A stretch of 61,105 nt of DNA, taken from the NCBI GenBank assembly GCA_031256995.1, contig JAIRPL010000001.1:1-61105 (forward strand), in the 5' to 3' direction. The translations under genes and the position numbers were made by a program. Each line of letters begins with the position of its first letter. The stretch's first letter is position 1. The DNA is from Puniceicoccales bacterium. Its GTDB lineage: Bacteria; Verrucomicrobiota; Verrucomicrobiia; Opitutales; UBA953. Below, one piece after another: positions 25,554 through 34,658 of the stretch. The notes under the pieces were generated by a model. It worked only from the letters and a program-made list of their open reading frames with translations. It was not told the origin of the DNA and did not search any database.

Positions 25554-27539
25554 ATGAACACTCCAACTTTGCTTGAGCACGGATACCTCACGCTCGCCAC
25601 CGTCACGCCGGAACTCCGTCTCGGCGACGTCGAGGCCAACACGGCATCCATCACCGCTGCCGCCAGGCGGGTTGCCGCGGAAGGCGCCCACCTCGCGGTC
25701 TTCCCCGAGTTGTCGTTGACGGGCTATTGCTGCGGCGACCTGTTTTATCAGGAGACCCTCTTGAACGCGGCCCGGAACGGTCTCGCCCGGCTGGCCGGAC
25801 TCACAGCCGAGCTCCAAAGCGCGCTCATCGTCGGCCTGCCACTCGCCGCGCACGGACGGCTTTACAACGTCGCCGCTTTTTTGGCAAACGGACGCATCCT
25901 CGGCCTTGTCCCCAAAACGCATCTGCCCAACACCGGCGAATTCTACGAACAACGCTGGTTCGCTCCCGCGCGCGCATGGACCGGTGGCGAAAACTTCGCG
26001 CTCGACCTTGACGGCACGCTCGGCCTCGAAAAACGCGAGATTCCGTTCGGCACCGACCTTCTTTTCCAGGCCGAAAACATGCGCGAATGTGTCATCGGCA
26101 TTGAGATCTGCGAAGACCTCTGGGCCGTGGAACCGCCAAGCGGACGCCAGGCCCTCGCCGGTGCCACGCTCATCTGCAACACGTCTGCGGGCAATGAGTT
26201 GCTTGGGAAATCGGACTACCGCCGCACCCTCGTCACCCAGCAGTCCGCCCGCTGCCTTGCCGCTTATGCCTACGCCAATTCCGGCCCCAACGAATCCAGC
26301 ACCGATGTCGTTTTCAGCGGGCATGGCCTCATCGCGCAAAACGGAAAACTCATCGCCGAATCCGAACGTTTCTCCTTCGAGGAGACCATGCTCGTCTCCC
26401 AAGTGGACATCCGCCGCCTGCTCCACGAGCGCCGCCTTAACTCCACATGGTTTGGGGCCGCCCCGCCTCGGTTTCGCCGGCAGATCTTTCAATTGCAAAC
26501 CCCCGCAGGGTCCACGCAACGCCTCCGCCGGCGCATATCCCCCACCCCCTTCGTGCCCTCCGTTCCTGAGAAGCGGGATGAAAATTGCCGGGAGATTTTC
26601 TCGATACAAGCCGCCGGCCTCGCCCGCCGCATCCGCTACACCCAGACCAAGGCCATCACCATGGGCATCTCCGGGGGACTGGACTCCACGCTCGCCCTGC
26701 TTGTCGCCGTGGAAACCTTCAACCGCCTCGGCCTCGACCTTCGCGGCATCCATGCCGCCACCCTTCCCGGCCCCGGCACAAGCACGCGCACACTCACCAA
26801 CGCCCGCGCCCTCATACGCGAGCTTGGCGTCACATTGCACGAAATCCCCATCTCTGACGCCCTCGCGCAACATCTGGCGAATATTGGCCACCCGAACGAC
26901 CGCCACGACCTCACCTACGAGAATGCCCAGGCCCGTGAACGCACCCACATTCTCATGGACCTTGCCAGCCGGACCGGGGGCTTTGTCGTCGGGACGGGGG
27001 ACCTTTCCGAGGCCGCCCTCGGCTGGGCCACCTTCAACGGGGACCATATCTCGATGTACCACGTCAACATCGGGGTTCCAAAAACTCTCGTCCGCCATCT
27101 GGTCACTTGGGCGGCAAAATCCCGTTACGTCGGCCCCTCACGGGCCATTCTGGAGGACATCTGCGCGACTCCCGTAAGCCCCGAGTTGCTTCCGCCCGCG
27201 GCGGATGGGAGAATTGCGCAGGAGACGGAGAAAATTGTCGGCCCCTACGAGCTTCACGACTTTTTTCTTTTCCACTTCGTCCGCGCCGGCGCCAATCCCG
27301 GGAAAATCCTTTTCCTCGCCACCCACGCATTTGCTGGAAAATACGACAAGGCAACCCTGCGCCAGTGGCTCCGCTTGTTTTTACGACGCTTCTTCGCTAA
27401 TCAGTACAAGCGCTCTGTCATGCCCGACGGCCCCAAGGTCGGCAGTGTCGCGCTCTCCCCGCGCGGCGATTGGCGGATGCCCAGCGACGCAGAGTCAACC
27501 CTCTGGCTCAAGGAGCTGGATGCTCTGGAGACAGCCTGA
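25554..27539 (+). CDS. nadE: Glutamine-dependent NAD+ synthetase
   Basis: 661 residues, the two-domain form. It amidates nicotinic acid adenine dinucleotide with ammonia released from glutamine. The N-terminal nitrilase-type domain has the catalytic triad: Glu in FPELSLTGY (near 50), Lys in PKTHLPNT (near 120) and Cys in GIEICEDLW (near 185). The C-terminal synthetase domain has the P-loop GISGGLDSTLALL (near 370), GTGDLSEAALGWATFNGDH and SVALSPRGDWRMPSDA at the end. The ATG at 25554 is the start that fits the domain; upstream in-frame codons run through the hairpin. Confidence 0.96.
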   Translation: MNTPTLLEHGYLTLATVTPELRLGDVEANTASITAAARRVAAEGAHLAVFPELSLTGYCCGDLFYQETLLNAARNGLARLAGLTAELQSALIVGLPLAAHGRLYNVAAFLANGRILGLVPKTHLPNTGEFYEQRWFAPARAWTGGENFALDLDGTLGLEKREIPFGTDLLFQAENMRECVIGIEICEDLWAVEPPSGRQALAGATLICNTSAGNELLGKSDYRRTLVTQQSARCLAAYAYANSGPNESSTDVVFSGHGLIAQNGKLIAESERFSFEETMLVSQVDIRRLLHERRLNSTWFGAAPPRFRRQIFQLQTPAGSTQRLRRRISPTPFVPSVPEKRDENCREIFSIQAAGLARRIRYTQTKAITMGISGGLDSTLALLVAVETFNRLGLDLRGIHAATLPGPGTSTRTLTNARALIRELGVTLHEIPISDALAQHLANIGHPNDRHDLTYENAQARERTHILMDLASRTGGFVVGTGDLSEAALGWATFNGDHISMYHVNIGVPKTLVRHLVTWAAKSRYVGPSRAILEDICATPVSPELLPPAADGRIAQETEKIVGPYELHDFFLFHFVRAGANPGKILFLATHAFAGKYDKATLRQWLRLFLRRFFANQYKRSVMPDGPKVGSVALSPRGDWRMPSDAESTLWLKELDALETA

Positions 27540-27675
27540 GTCGGCCGTCTCCCGCCCGCACCACGGATCACGGAAGCGACGCTTTTCGCGCCAATCGCAC
27601 CCGCCCCCAAAACAGGACGGCGCACCGGCCTTTTTTGCATTGCCGGGGATTGGCCGCCATCCCCACCCGGGGAAA

Positions 27676-28740
27676 TCACGGGCGCAATAGCACCTTGCCG
27701 TTGCGCCCATAGGCGGCGGCGCGGGCCAGGGCCTCGGCATATTTTTCAAGCGGCCAAATCGAATCCACCTCCATTCGCAGAGTGCCGCGGCGAAGATTCT
27801 CAAAGATCTGCCCAAACACATCATCCCTCTCCTCGCGCGAGGCGGAGCGCGCCCAGCGGTCCATCCAAAAACCACGGCAGGTGATGTTGCTGAAAATGAA
27901 TTCGCGCGTTGGGAAACGGATGGGGTCGCCTGTCATCCCGCCAAAGGTCACCAAGACGCCGTCACGGCCCAGCGTGCGGATCAACGTGGCGACGCTCATC
28001 CCTCCGACGCTATTCAAGGCAAGCCGTGGCGACGCGCCGGCAAGATGAGCCGCCACGGCCTTGACCGCCTCCTTGTCATCGGGAAGCACAATGTCCGCGC
28101 CAAGATTCTTGAGGCGCGCCTCGTGTTTTTCCGGGGAACGAACGAGGTTGATCGTCCGCAGGCCGGCGGCATGGGCAAGCTGGATGACACATTCACCGAC
28201 GGCGGAATTGGCCGCATTTTGAATCACCCAGTCACCGGGGTTTAGCGCGACAAATTTTCTTAATAGAAGCCAGGCCGTCGGCGGGTTGATGAAAGCCATC
28301 GCCGCCTGGTCATCAGGAATGTCCGCAGGGACCGGAAGGAGCGCGTCGGCCCGTGCCACGACGGCATCGCGCCAGACACCTTCGTCCTCCGGCATCCGCA
28401 CGCGATCACCCGGTTTGAGGGCGGAAACACCGGCGCCCACGGCCACCACCCGCCCCACACCTTCGCGTCCGGCGACCGCCGGAAGCGTGCGCAGGCGCCC
28501 GTAGGTCCCGGCGATCTGCCCGAGATCGGAGGGGTGGACAACCGCGGTTTCGAGGCGCGCAAGAACCTCCCCCTCACCCGGTTTGACGGAAGGAATCGTC
28601 TCAAGGCGGAGCACCTCCTCAAATTTTCCAGTGGCGTGGTAACGCAAGGCACGCGTTTGGGGCGCGGGGTCATGATCGCAAGAAAGCATGGGGCGGAATT
28701 TGCGGGAAACATGCCGCAAGACAAGCATCCTGCGATTCAA
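27676..28740 (-). CDS. MECR/Etr1-like NADPH-dependent enoyl thioester reductase
   Basis: 354 residues (337 if translation starts at the ATG at 28689), a medium-chain dehydrogenase/reductase without zinc ligands. VVHPSDLGQIAGTYG, LPAVAGREGVGRVVAVG, QNAANSAVGECVIQLAHA (nucleotide-binding region) and NLVRSPEKHEARL closely resemble mitochondrial trans-2-enoyl-CoA/ACP reductase; related quinone reductases are the alternative. The likely role is the final reduction step in fatty acid elongation or detoxification of enoyl compounds (inference). It starts 29 bases after the dnaE stop on the same strand, so the two may be co-transcribed. Downstream it converges with nadE. Confidence 0.82.
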   Translation of the reverse strand: MNRRMLVLRHVSRKFRPMLSCDHDPAPQTRALRYHATGKFEEVLRLETIPSVKPGEGEVLARLETAVVHPSDLGQIAGTYGRLRTLPAVAGREGVGRVVAVGAGVSALKPGDRVRMPEDEGVWRDAVVARADALLPVPADIPDDQAAMAFINPPTAWLLLRKFVALNPGDWVIQNAANSAVGECVIQLAHAAGLRTINLVRSPEKHEARLKNLGADIVLPDDKEAVKAVAAHLAGASPRLALNSVGGMSVATLIRTLGRDGVLVTFGGMTGDPIRFPTREFIFSNITCRGFWMDRWARSASREERDDVFGQIFENLRRGTLRMEVDSIWPLEKYAEALARAAAYGRNGKVLLRP

Positions 28741-28768
28741 AGGTTATTTTTCCCCAAAAAACCGCCTT

Positions 28769-31700
28769 CTATCGCCGCCTTGGCCACGAACGGTGCTCGC
28801 GCTCAACGGGTGGGATCGTCTGCGGATGGGCGGAGGCGCAAGCGGGATGGCGCGAGAAGGTGCGGTAAAACTCCGGCGTAAAGCGGGCAAGGAGGGCCGC
28901 CGGGAGGGTGGAGTGCAGGATGCGCCCATCGGGCTGGAGCAACCCGATTTGGACAGCCGTCCGTCCGGGATTGGCATCCAGATCCGCGCGCAGTTTCTCG
29001 AGAAAATCCACGGCTTCGCCAACGGGATGGAGCACGAAAAGCACGCTTTTCACGATACTGGGAAGGCGTTCGGCAAGGGGCGCGATGCGATGGGCGTTGA
29101 GGCTCCATTCATCCCGGTCCTCGCGATAAGAAATTTCGGCGTCGACGAGCAAATGCTGCCCTTCATCGAGCAACGGGCGGGCATTCGCCGGGTGAATCTC
29201 CTGATGGAACGCCGCGTAAGCCTCCGGAAACAAGTTGATGGTGTAGGCATCCTGCTTGGAATCGAGGGTGAAGAAAGCCCAGGGCTTCGGCTCCGTCCCC
29301 TTCTCCTTGTCGCCTTTGGTCATCTTTTTTTGCACGGCCGTGGCGACCCCGGCAAGGCGGACGGGATGGCGGACGTTTTTGCCTTTCGCATACCCCGAAA
29401 CCGCCATGGCAAACGGACCTTGCAGGGTGTTGATCGCGGTTTCCAAGCCCGCATAGACGTTCATGGGATGCCCGGAAAGATAAAAGCCAAGAAGCTCCTT
29501 TTCGACCTGCAATTTCTCCGCCGAAGGCATTTTCGGGCCATCCCGCCGGATGGCGGAGACGCCGCTTGAGGATGTCGTGGCGGCGTCGGCGGCAAACAAA
29601 TCAAAAAAGCTGGCCTGCCCGGTGGCCCGGTCCGCCTGGGTGTTTCCCGCGCTCTTGCGGATGCCCTCAATGGAGTCGAGGAGGTGGCGGCGATCCTCGC
29701 CCGTGTGGTCAAAAGCCCCTGTCTTCACGAGATTTTCAAAGACGCGGGTGTTGACCGCGCTCGTTGCCGCGAGGCGCTGAATGAAATCCTCAAGGCCCTT
29801 GTAGGGACCATTTTTTTCACGCTCGGCGACAATGGCTTTCGCGGCAAGCTCGCCAACCCCCTTCACCGAGCCAACCCCGTAGCGGATGCATCCAGGGGAA
29901 CCGCTTTGTTTCCAATCCAAATCCGGCAATGGAGTAAAAAACACGCCGGACTCGTTGATGTGGGGGCCGAGGACGCTGATGTCCATGTTGGCGCATTCCT
30001 CGACAAAAAAGGCCACCTTCTCGGCATTGCCGCTTTCGGAAACAAGGGTCGCCGCCATGAATTCGACGGGGTAATTGGCCTTCAAATAAGCCGTGCGATA
30101 AGAGAGGATGGCGTAGGCGGCGGAGTGGGACTTGTTGAAACCATATGCGGCAAATTTCTCAAGAACGTTGAAAATTTCCTCCGCAACCGCCTTTGGAATC
30201 CCGTGGGTTTTCGCGGCTCCCTCGATAAAAATGCCGCGATGGCGGTCCATTTCCTCCTTCTTCTTCTTGCCCATCGCACGACGAAGCTCGTCCGCACCGC
30301 CAAGGGTGTAACCGGCCACCACGCGCGCGGCCTCCATGACCTGCTCTTGATAAACGAGAATCCCATAGGTTCCGGCGGAGACATCCTTGAGCAGCTGATG
30401 GATGTATTTCACCGAATCCGAATCTTTTTTTCCGGCGATATAATCCGGGATGAACTGCATGGGGCCGGGCCGGTAAAGGGCGATCAGGGCGATGATTTCA
30501 TCAAGGTTCTCAATGTGGAATTGGCAGCAGAGATTCCGCATTCCCTCGGATTCCAGCTGGAAGACGGCGACCGTTTTTCCCGCGTTGAGCAGCCGGAAAG
30601 TCGCGGGGTCGTCGAGCGGGACTTGCGACACGTCCTCAATGTCGAATTTTTCGAGGCCGGCGCGGCGGCGGACATGTTGCACGGCGTCGTCGATGATTGT
30701 CAGCGTGCGCAAACCCAGAAAATCCATCTTGAGCAGGCCAAGCTTCTCCACGGGGTCCTTGGAATATTGGGTGGTGAGGGCGTCCTCCAGCAGGGTGACG
30801 GGCACGATGTCGGTAAGCGGCCGGTCGGCAATGATCATGCCGCAGGCGTGGCGTCCCAAATTGCGCACCATGCCTTCGATAATGCACCCCTCCTCGACAA
30901 TTTTCCGGGCCACGGGGTTGTGGCCCATCTCCTCGACAAGCTCCGGGGCTGATTTATAGCCATTCTTGCAATCTTTTCCGGGATTGAGGCTGAATTTCGG
31001 GTCATCGGGCACAAGCTTTGCCAGGCGGTTGGATTCGCTAAAGGGGAGATCCAGCACGCGCGCAAGGTCCCGCACGCACATTTTCGCGCCAAAAGTGCCG
31101 TAGGTGACAATGTTTGAGACGCGATCCCGGCCATACTTCCCCTTCACATAATCCACCACAAGCTCGCGGCGGTTCATGCAAAAATCAATGTCGAAGTCCG
31201 GCGCGGAAACGCGTTCAGGGTTCAGAAAACGCTCAAAGAGAAGATTGAAACGGATGGGATCAATGTCGGTGATTTTCAGGCAATAGGCGACAAGGGAGCC
31301 TGCTCCGGAACCGCGCCCAGGCCCCACGGGGATTCCATGTTTGCGCGCCCAATCGATGAAGTCCCAAACGATGAGAAAGTAATCGATAAAGCCCGTTCCG
31401 GCTATGACGGATAACTCGTAGTCGGTGCGTTTGCAGAGTTCGGCCGGGGAGGCTTGCCCTTGCGGGCGCGGGGCGTCATCCGCCCATGCGGCCGGGGAGT
31501 CGTAATCCACGCCGTAACGGAAACGGAGTCCTTTTTTGCACAAATCGAGCAGATATGTCCCATTTTCACGCATGCTTTTGCGTTTTTCCTCGGGAATATC
31601 AAAGTCGGCGAGCTTCCCTTGCGCGGCGAGAAGTCCATTTTTAAGGCTCACATAGCTGTCAAGGATACGGTCAATCTTAAGCGGCGAGGGATTGGGCGGC

Positions 31701-32920
31701 AAGGGCGGGGGTTGCGCGGACACCGGCGCGCTCTTGTCGGTGGCGGCGGATTTGGCCGCTTGGATGAATTCGTCGCGTTTTTTCGCCTCAGCCTCGAATT
31801 CTGCCTTTTCCGTCTCTGCGACCGTCTCACTCCAACCCGCATCGCGTGCGCGCCCGATCTCCACGTTCCGAATTTCCGCACACTGCGCGTCCTGTTCGGA
31901 GGTGAGGTGATAAACAGGGTAGTTGTTGCCGCCAGTCTTGAAATCCATCGCGCACATTTCCGCCACAAGGCAGGTGTTGCGCAGCACCTCCGGACGTTCG
32001 CCAAAAATGCGAAACATCTCGTCCCCGGATTTCAAATAAAATTGTTTCGCCGGATAGCGCATCCGCTTCTCGTCGCCGAGTTTTGCCCCCGTCTGGATGC
32101 ACAAGAGCGCGTCGTGCGCCGCCACGTCCCCCTCATACACATAGTGCACATCATTGGAACAGACGACTTTCAGGCCATTTTCCGAGGCGAGTTTCAAGAG
32201 TTTTGGATTGAGGTCTATTTGCTCGGGAAGCCCGTGATCCATGATCTCGATGAAATAATTTTCCTTCCCAAAGATATCCAAAAAAGTGTTGAGCGCGGAC
32301 CTTGCCCGGCCCCAATCGTCACGCAAAAGGGCCTGTGGAATAACTCCCTGCATGCAGCCGGAAAAACCAATCAACCCCTCGGCGTGCGCCGCAAGATGCT
32401 CGAGGTCGGTGCGCTCTTTTCCGTTCCATTTGCCGGAGACGTGGGCGTCGGAAACGATTTTCACGAGATTCTGGTAACCCTTGAAATCCTTGGCAAGGAC
32501 CCCCATGTGGTAACGCCCCCCCTTCCCCGCCTCCCGTTGTTCCGCCTTGTTGCGTTCTATGGCCGGATGGTCCGTGTTTTTATGGTCAAAAACGACATAA
32601 ATCTCGCAGCCAAGAATGGATTGGATTCCCGGAAGCCCCTTGTCCTTGAGGGATTTTGAGGCATTTTTCGCTTCCATCCAAAAATCAAACGCCCCGTAGA
32701 GATTGCCATGATCGGTGATCGCGATGGACCTCTGCCCCAGCTCATGCGCGCGCGCCACGAGCTTGTCTATGCGGGAACAGCCGTCCAAAAGGCTGTAATC
32801 GGTATGAACGTGCAGATGCACAAAATCGGGCGGCGCCAGCCCCAAATCCGGTGCGACGATGATATTGGGCGCAGAAATAATTCCCGTCTCTCGAGGAACC
32901 TCAACGGAAGCAATGGACAT
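28769..32920 (-). CDS. dnaE: DNA polymerase III alpha subunit
   Basis: 1383 residues from the ATG at 32920; an in-frame ATG at 32995 would add 25 unconserved residues. This is the replicative polymerase catalytic subunit. It has an N-terminal PHP domain (FVHLHVHTDYSLLDG, IAITDHGNLYGA), the palm with the catalytic aspartates in PDFDIDFCMNRRE, VGPGRGSGAGSLVAYCL, the fingers (DFLGLRTLTIIDDA) and the tandem HhH region (YGFNKSHSAAYAILSY); an OB-fold-like region lies toward the C-terminus. An unusual Ala/Pro-rich linker (APVSAQPPPLPPNPSP, about residue 425) interrupts the protein between PHP and palm. The dnaE1-type length indicates the essential replicase. Confidence 0.96.
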   Translation of the reverse strand: MSIASVEVPRETGIISAPNIIVAPDLGLAPPDFVHLHVHTDYSLLDGCSRIDKLVARAHELGQRSIAITDHGNLYGAFDFWMEAKNASKSLKDKGLPGIQSILGCEIYVVFDHKNTDHPAIERNKAEQREAGKGGRYHMGVLAKDFKGYQNLVKIVSDAHVSGKWNGKERTDLEHLAAHAEGLIGFSGCMQGVIPQALLRDDWGRARSALNTFLDIFGKENYFIEIMDHGLPEQIDLNPKLLKLASENGLKVVCSNDVHYVYEGDVAAHDALLCIQTGAKLGDEKRMRYPAKQFYLKSGDEMFRIFGERPEVLRNTCLVAEMCAMDFKTGGNNYPVYHLTSEQDAQCAEIRNVEIGRARDAGWSETVAETEKAEFEAEAKKRDEFIQAAKSAATDKSAPVSAQPPPLPPNPSPLKIDRILDSYVSLKNGLLAAQGKLADFDIPEEKRKSMRENGTYLLDLCKKGLRFRYGVDYDSPAAWADDAPRPQGQASPAELCKRTDYELSVIAGTGFIDYFLIVWDFIDWARKHGIPVGPGRGSGAGSLVAYCLKITDIDPIRFNLLFERFLNPERVSAPDFDIDFCMNRRELVVDYVKGKYGRDRVSNIVTYGTFGAKMCVRDLARVLDLPFSESNRLAKLVPDDPKFSLNPGKDCKNGYKSAPELVEEMGHNPVARKIVEEGCIIEGMVRNLGRHACGMIIADRPLTDIVPVTLLEDALTTQYSKDPVEKLGLLKMDFLGLRTLTIIDDAVQHVRRRAGLEKFDIEDVSQVPLDDPATFRLLNAGKTVAVFQLESEGMRNLCCQFHIENLDEIIALIALYRPGPMQFIPDYIAGKKDSDSVKYIHQLLKDVSAGTYGILVYQEQVMEAARVVAGYTLGGADELRRAMGKKKKEEMDRHRGIFIEGAAKTHGIPKAVAEEIFNVLEKFAAYGFNKSHSAAYAILSYRTAYLKANYPVEFMAATLVSESGNAEKVAFFVEECANMDISVLGPHINESGVFFTPLPDLDWKQSGSPGCIRYGVGSVKGVGELAAKAIVAEREKNGPYKGLEDFIQRLAATSAVNTRVFENLVKTGAFDHTGEDRRHLLDSIEGIRKSAGNTQADRATGQASFFDLFAADAATTSSSGVSAIRRDGPKMPSAEKLQVEKELLGFYLSGHPMNVYAGLETAINTLQGPFAMAVSGYAKGKNVRHPVRLAGVATAVQKKMTKGDKEKGTEPKPWAFFTLDSKQDAYTINLFPEAYAAFHQEIHPANARPLLDEGQHLLVDAEISYREDRDEWSLNAHRIAPLAERLPSIVKSVLFVLHPVGEAVDFLEKLRADLDANPGRTAVQIGLLQPDGRILHSTLPAALLARFTPEFYRTFSRHPACASAHPQTIPPVEREHRSWPRRR

Positions 32921-33067
32921 GCCCCACAAGAAACCGTCCAGCCCATCCCAAAGCAAGCCCCCAACAGGCTTGGGCGCCAGGATGCCTGCCATCAACCCGG
33001 GGTCGCGGCAAAGATGCTGCTGTCAACCTAAAACATCACGGCACAACAAGTTGCGCGTAAAATGATG

Positions 33068-33087
33068 AAAAAACGCAGGCTGCCTGC
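33068..33087 (-). terminator. Small terminator after the Gfo/Idh/MocA gene
   Basis: On the minus strand GCAGG (33087-33083) and CCTGC (33079-33075) form a 5-bp stem with a 3-base loop, followed by G and six T residues (33073-33068). It lies just after the oxidoreductase gene stop and before dnaE. Confidence 0.5.
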
Positions 33088-33138
33088 AATGCGCGTTCGC
33101 GCGCGCCCAGCACACCCCGCCATCATGCGCAAAAAGCG

Positions 33139-34452
33139 TCAAAGACACCACTCGCCGCGCATGGCGCGCGAACGCAGGCGGTTGGCGGCAAGGTCGTCCT
33201 TGAACTCTTCGCGCACAGGGTCCCATTCCAAGGGACGCCGGAGCTGCATGGCGAGCATGCTGCAAATGCAGATGCTTGTGGTGCGATGCCCGACGGAAAG
33301 CGGGGAAATGGGCGTTTCGCGACTGCGGATGCAACGGATGAAATTGCCGATGTGATTGCGGCTTTCATAGAGCCGGATCTCCCCCTGGCCGATTTGTTCC
33401 TTCAACAACGCCGGGTTGGAGGCTTTCAGGCCGCGCCGCGTGACTTCCAGCCAGCCATTCTCGCCATGAAAACGAACGCCGCCTGAGCCGCCGTCGGCCC
33501 CACGGTTGCAAATCGTCATTTTCACACCATCCGCATAATGGGCTTTCACATCCACGAGTGTCGGGCAGGTGAACAGGCCGCTGCTGGGAAATTCGCCGTA
33601 CCCCTCATAGCGGACAGGGCCGGTGTCATCACGTCCGAGCGCCCATTGGCAAATATCGACATGATGCGCCCCAAAATTGGTGGTCTGGCCAAGGGCGTAA
33701 TCGAGAATGAAGCGAAAGGAGTAGTGCGTGCGCTGGCGGGTGAAGGGTGCCCAGGGTGCGGGGCCAAGCCAGAAATCATAGTCAAAACCCTCGGGCACGG
33801 GATCCTCACTCCAAGTCGCCGCGCAATGCCGGTTGTTGGGCGGAATCGTGATTTCAACGTGGTGGATTTTTCCAAGCCTCCCATTGCGCACCAACTCACA
33901 GGCATGGCGGAAATTGCGCGATGAACGCTGCTGCGTCCCGGTCTGCCCCACGCGCTTATGCGCCGCGCAGGCGTCGGCAAGCGCGCGCCCCTCGGCAAGA
34001 GTCAGCGTAAGCGGTTTTTCGACATACACATCCTTTCCATGCCGGATGGCATCCAGCGCCACCAAGGCATGCCAGTGGTCCGGCGTCGCGACAATGACCG
34101 CATCCACGTCCGGATGGCGCGTGAGCTGGCGAAAATCTCCAAAGACAAGGCAACTTTCGCGGGATCCGTAACACGCGTCAACCTCGCTGGCGGCCTTCCG
34201 TGCGCGAACCGCATCCACATCGCACACCGCGCGCGCGCGCACTCCCAGCTCCGGGGCGGCGCGAACAATGTTTTCAAAATCGGAGCATCCCATAGGACCG
34301 CACCCCACGAGGCCAAAATTAATCTGATTTGAGGGTGAACGCGCCCCAAAAACACGGGAGGGAACCCATGCGGGAAACGCGCCAAGCGCCGTCGCCGCCC
34401 CTCCCAGCCGGATAAACTGCCGCCGCGTCGCGAGTGCTATCTTTAGAGACAT
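33139..34452 (-). CDS. Tat-exported Gfo/Idh/MocA-family oxidoreductase
   Basis: 437 residues from the ATG at 34452. The twin-arginine signal ATRRQFIRLGGAATALGAF (about 8-26) directs export of a folded, cofactor-loaded protein. The Rossmann fold shows INFGLVGCGPMG, and the family motif is DVYVEKPLTLTLAEG with the catalytic-type lysine. CDVDAVRARKAASEVD, VDAVIVATPDHWHALVAL and TNFGAHHVDICQWALG follow. Such secreted NAD(P)-dependent sugar dehydrogenases are numerous in Verrucomicrobiota and Planctomycetota; the substrate is unknown but is probably a sugar or inositol. An alternative ATG at 34500 gives a longer, unlikely N-terminus. Confidence 0.9.
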   Translation of the reverse strand: MSLKIALATRRQFIRLGGAATALGAFPAWVPSRVFGARSPSNQINFGLVGCGPMGCSDFENIVRAAPELGVRARAVCDVDAVRARKAASEVDACYGSRESCLVFGDFRQLTRHPDVDAVIVATPDHWHALVALDAIRHGKDVYVEKPLTLTLAEGRALADACAAHKRVGQTGTQQRSSRNFRHACELVRNGRLGKIHHVEITIPPNNRHCAATWSEDPVPEGFDYDFWLGPAPWAPFTRQRTHYSFRFILDYALGQTTNFGAHHVDICQWALGRDDTGPVRYEGYGEFPSSGLFTCPTLVDVKAHYADGVKMTICNRGADGGSGGVRFHGENGWLEVTRRGLKASNPALLKEQIGQGEIRLYESRNHIGNFIRCIRSRETPISPLSVGHRTTSICICSMLAMQLRRPLEWDPVREEFKDDLAANRLRSRAMRGEWCL

Positions 34453-34658
34453 TTCACCGCCAAATGACAATGAACACCGCAATTTGTTGCCCAAAGGCAT
34501 GCATATCGTCGCAAGGCATGTGGAAAAACACGAATTGCCAGCGATTTTTATTCAAAAATTCAAACCGCCGCCGGCGCACCCTGTCTCTTCGCAACACGGA
34601 CAATCCTTTTCGGCCAAAAAACTTGTCACCCCCTGCCGCCCCGCCACCATCAACGACG

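Noticed and set aside
25536-27098. 520-codon open frame antisense to nadE
   Set aside because: Shadow of a certain NAD synthetase gene; no protein-like motifs.
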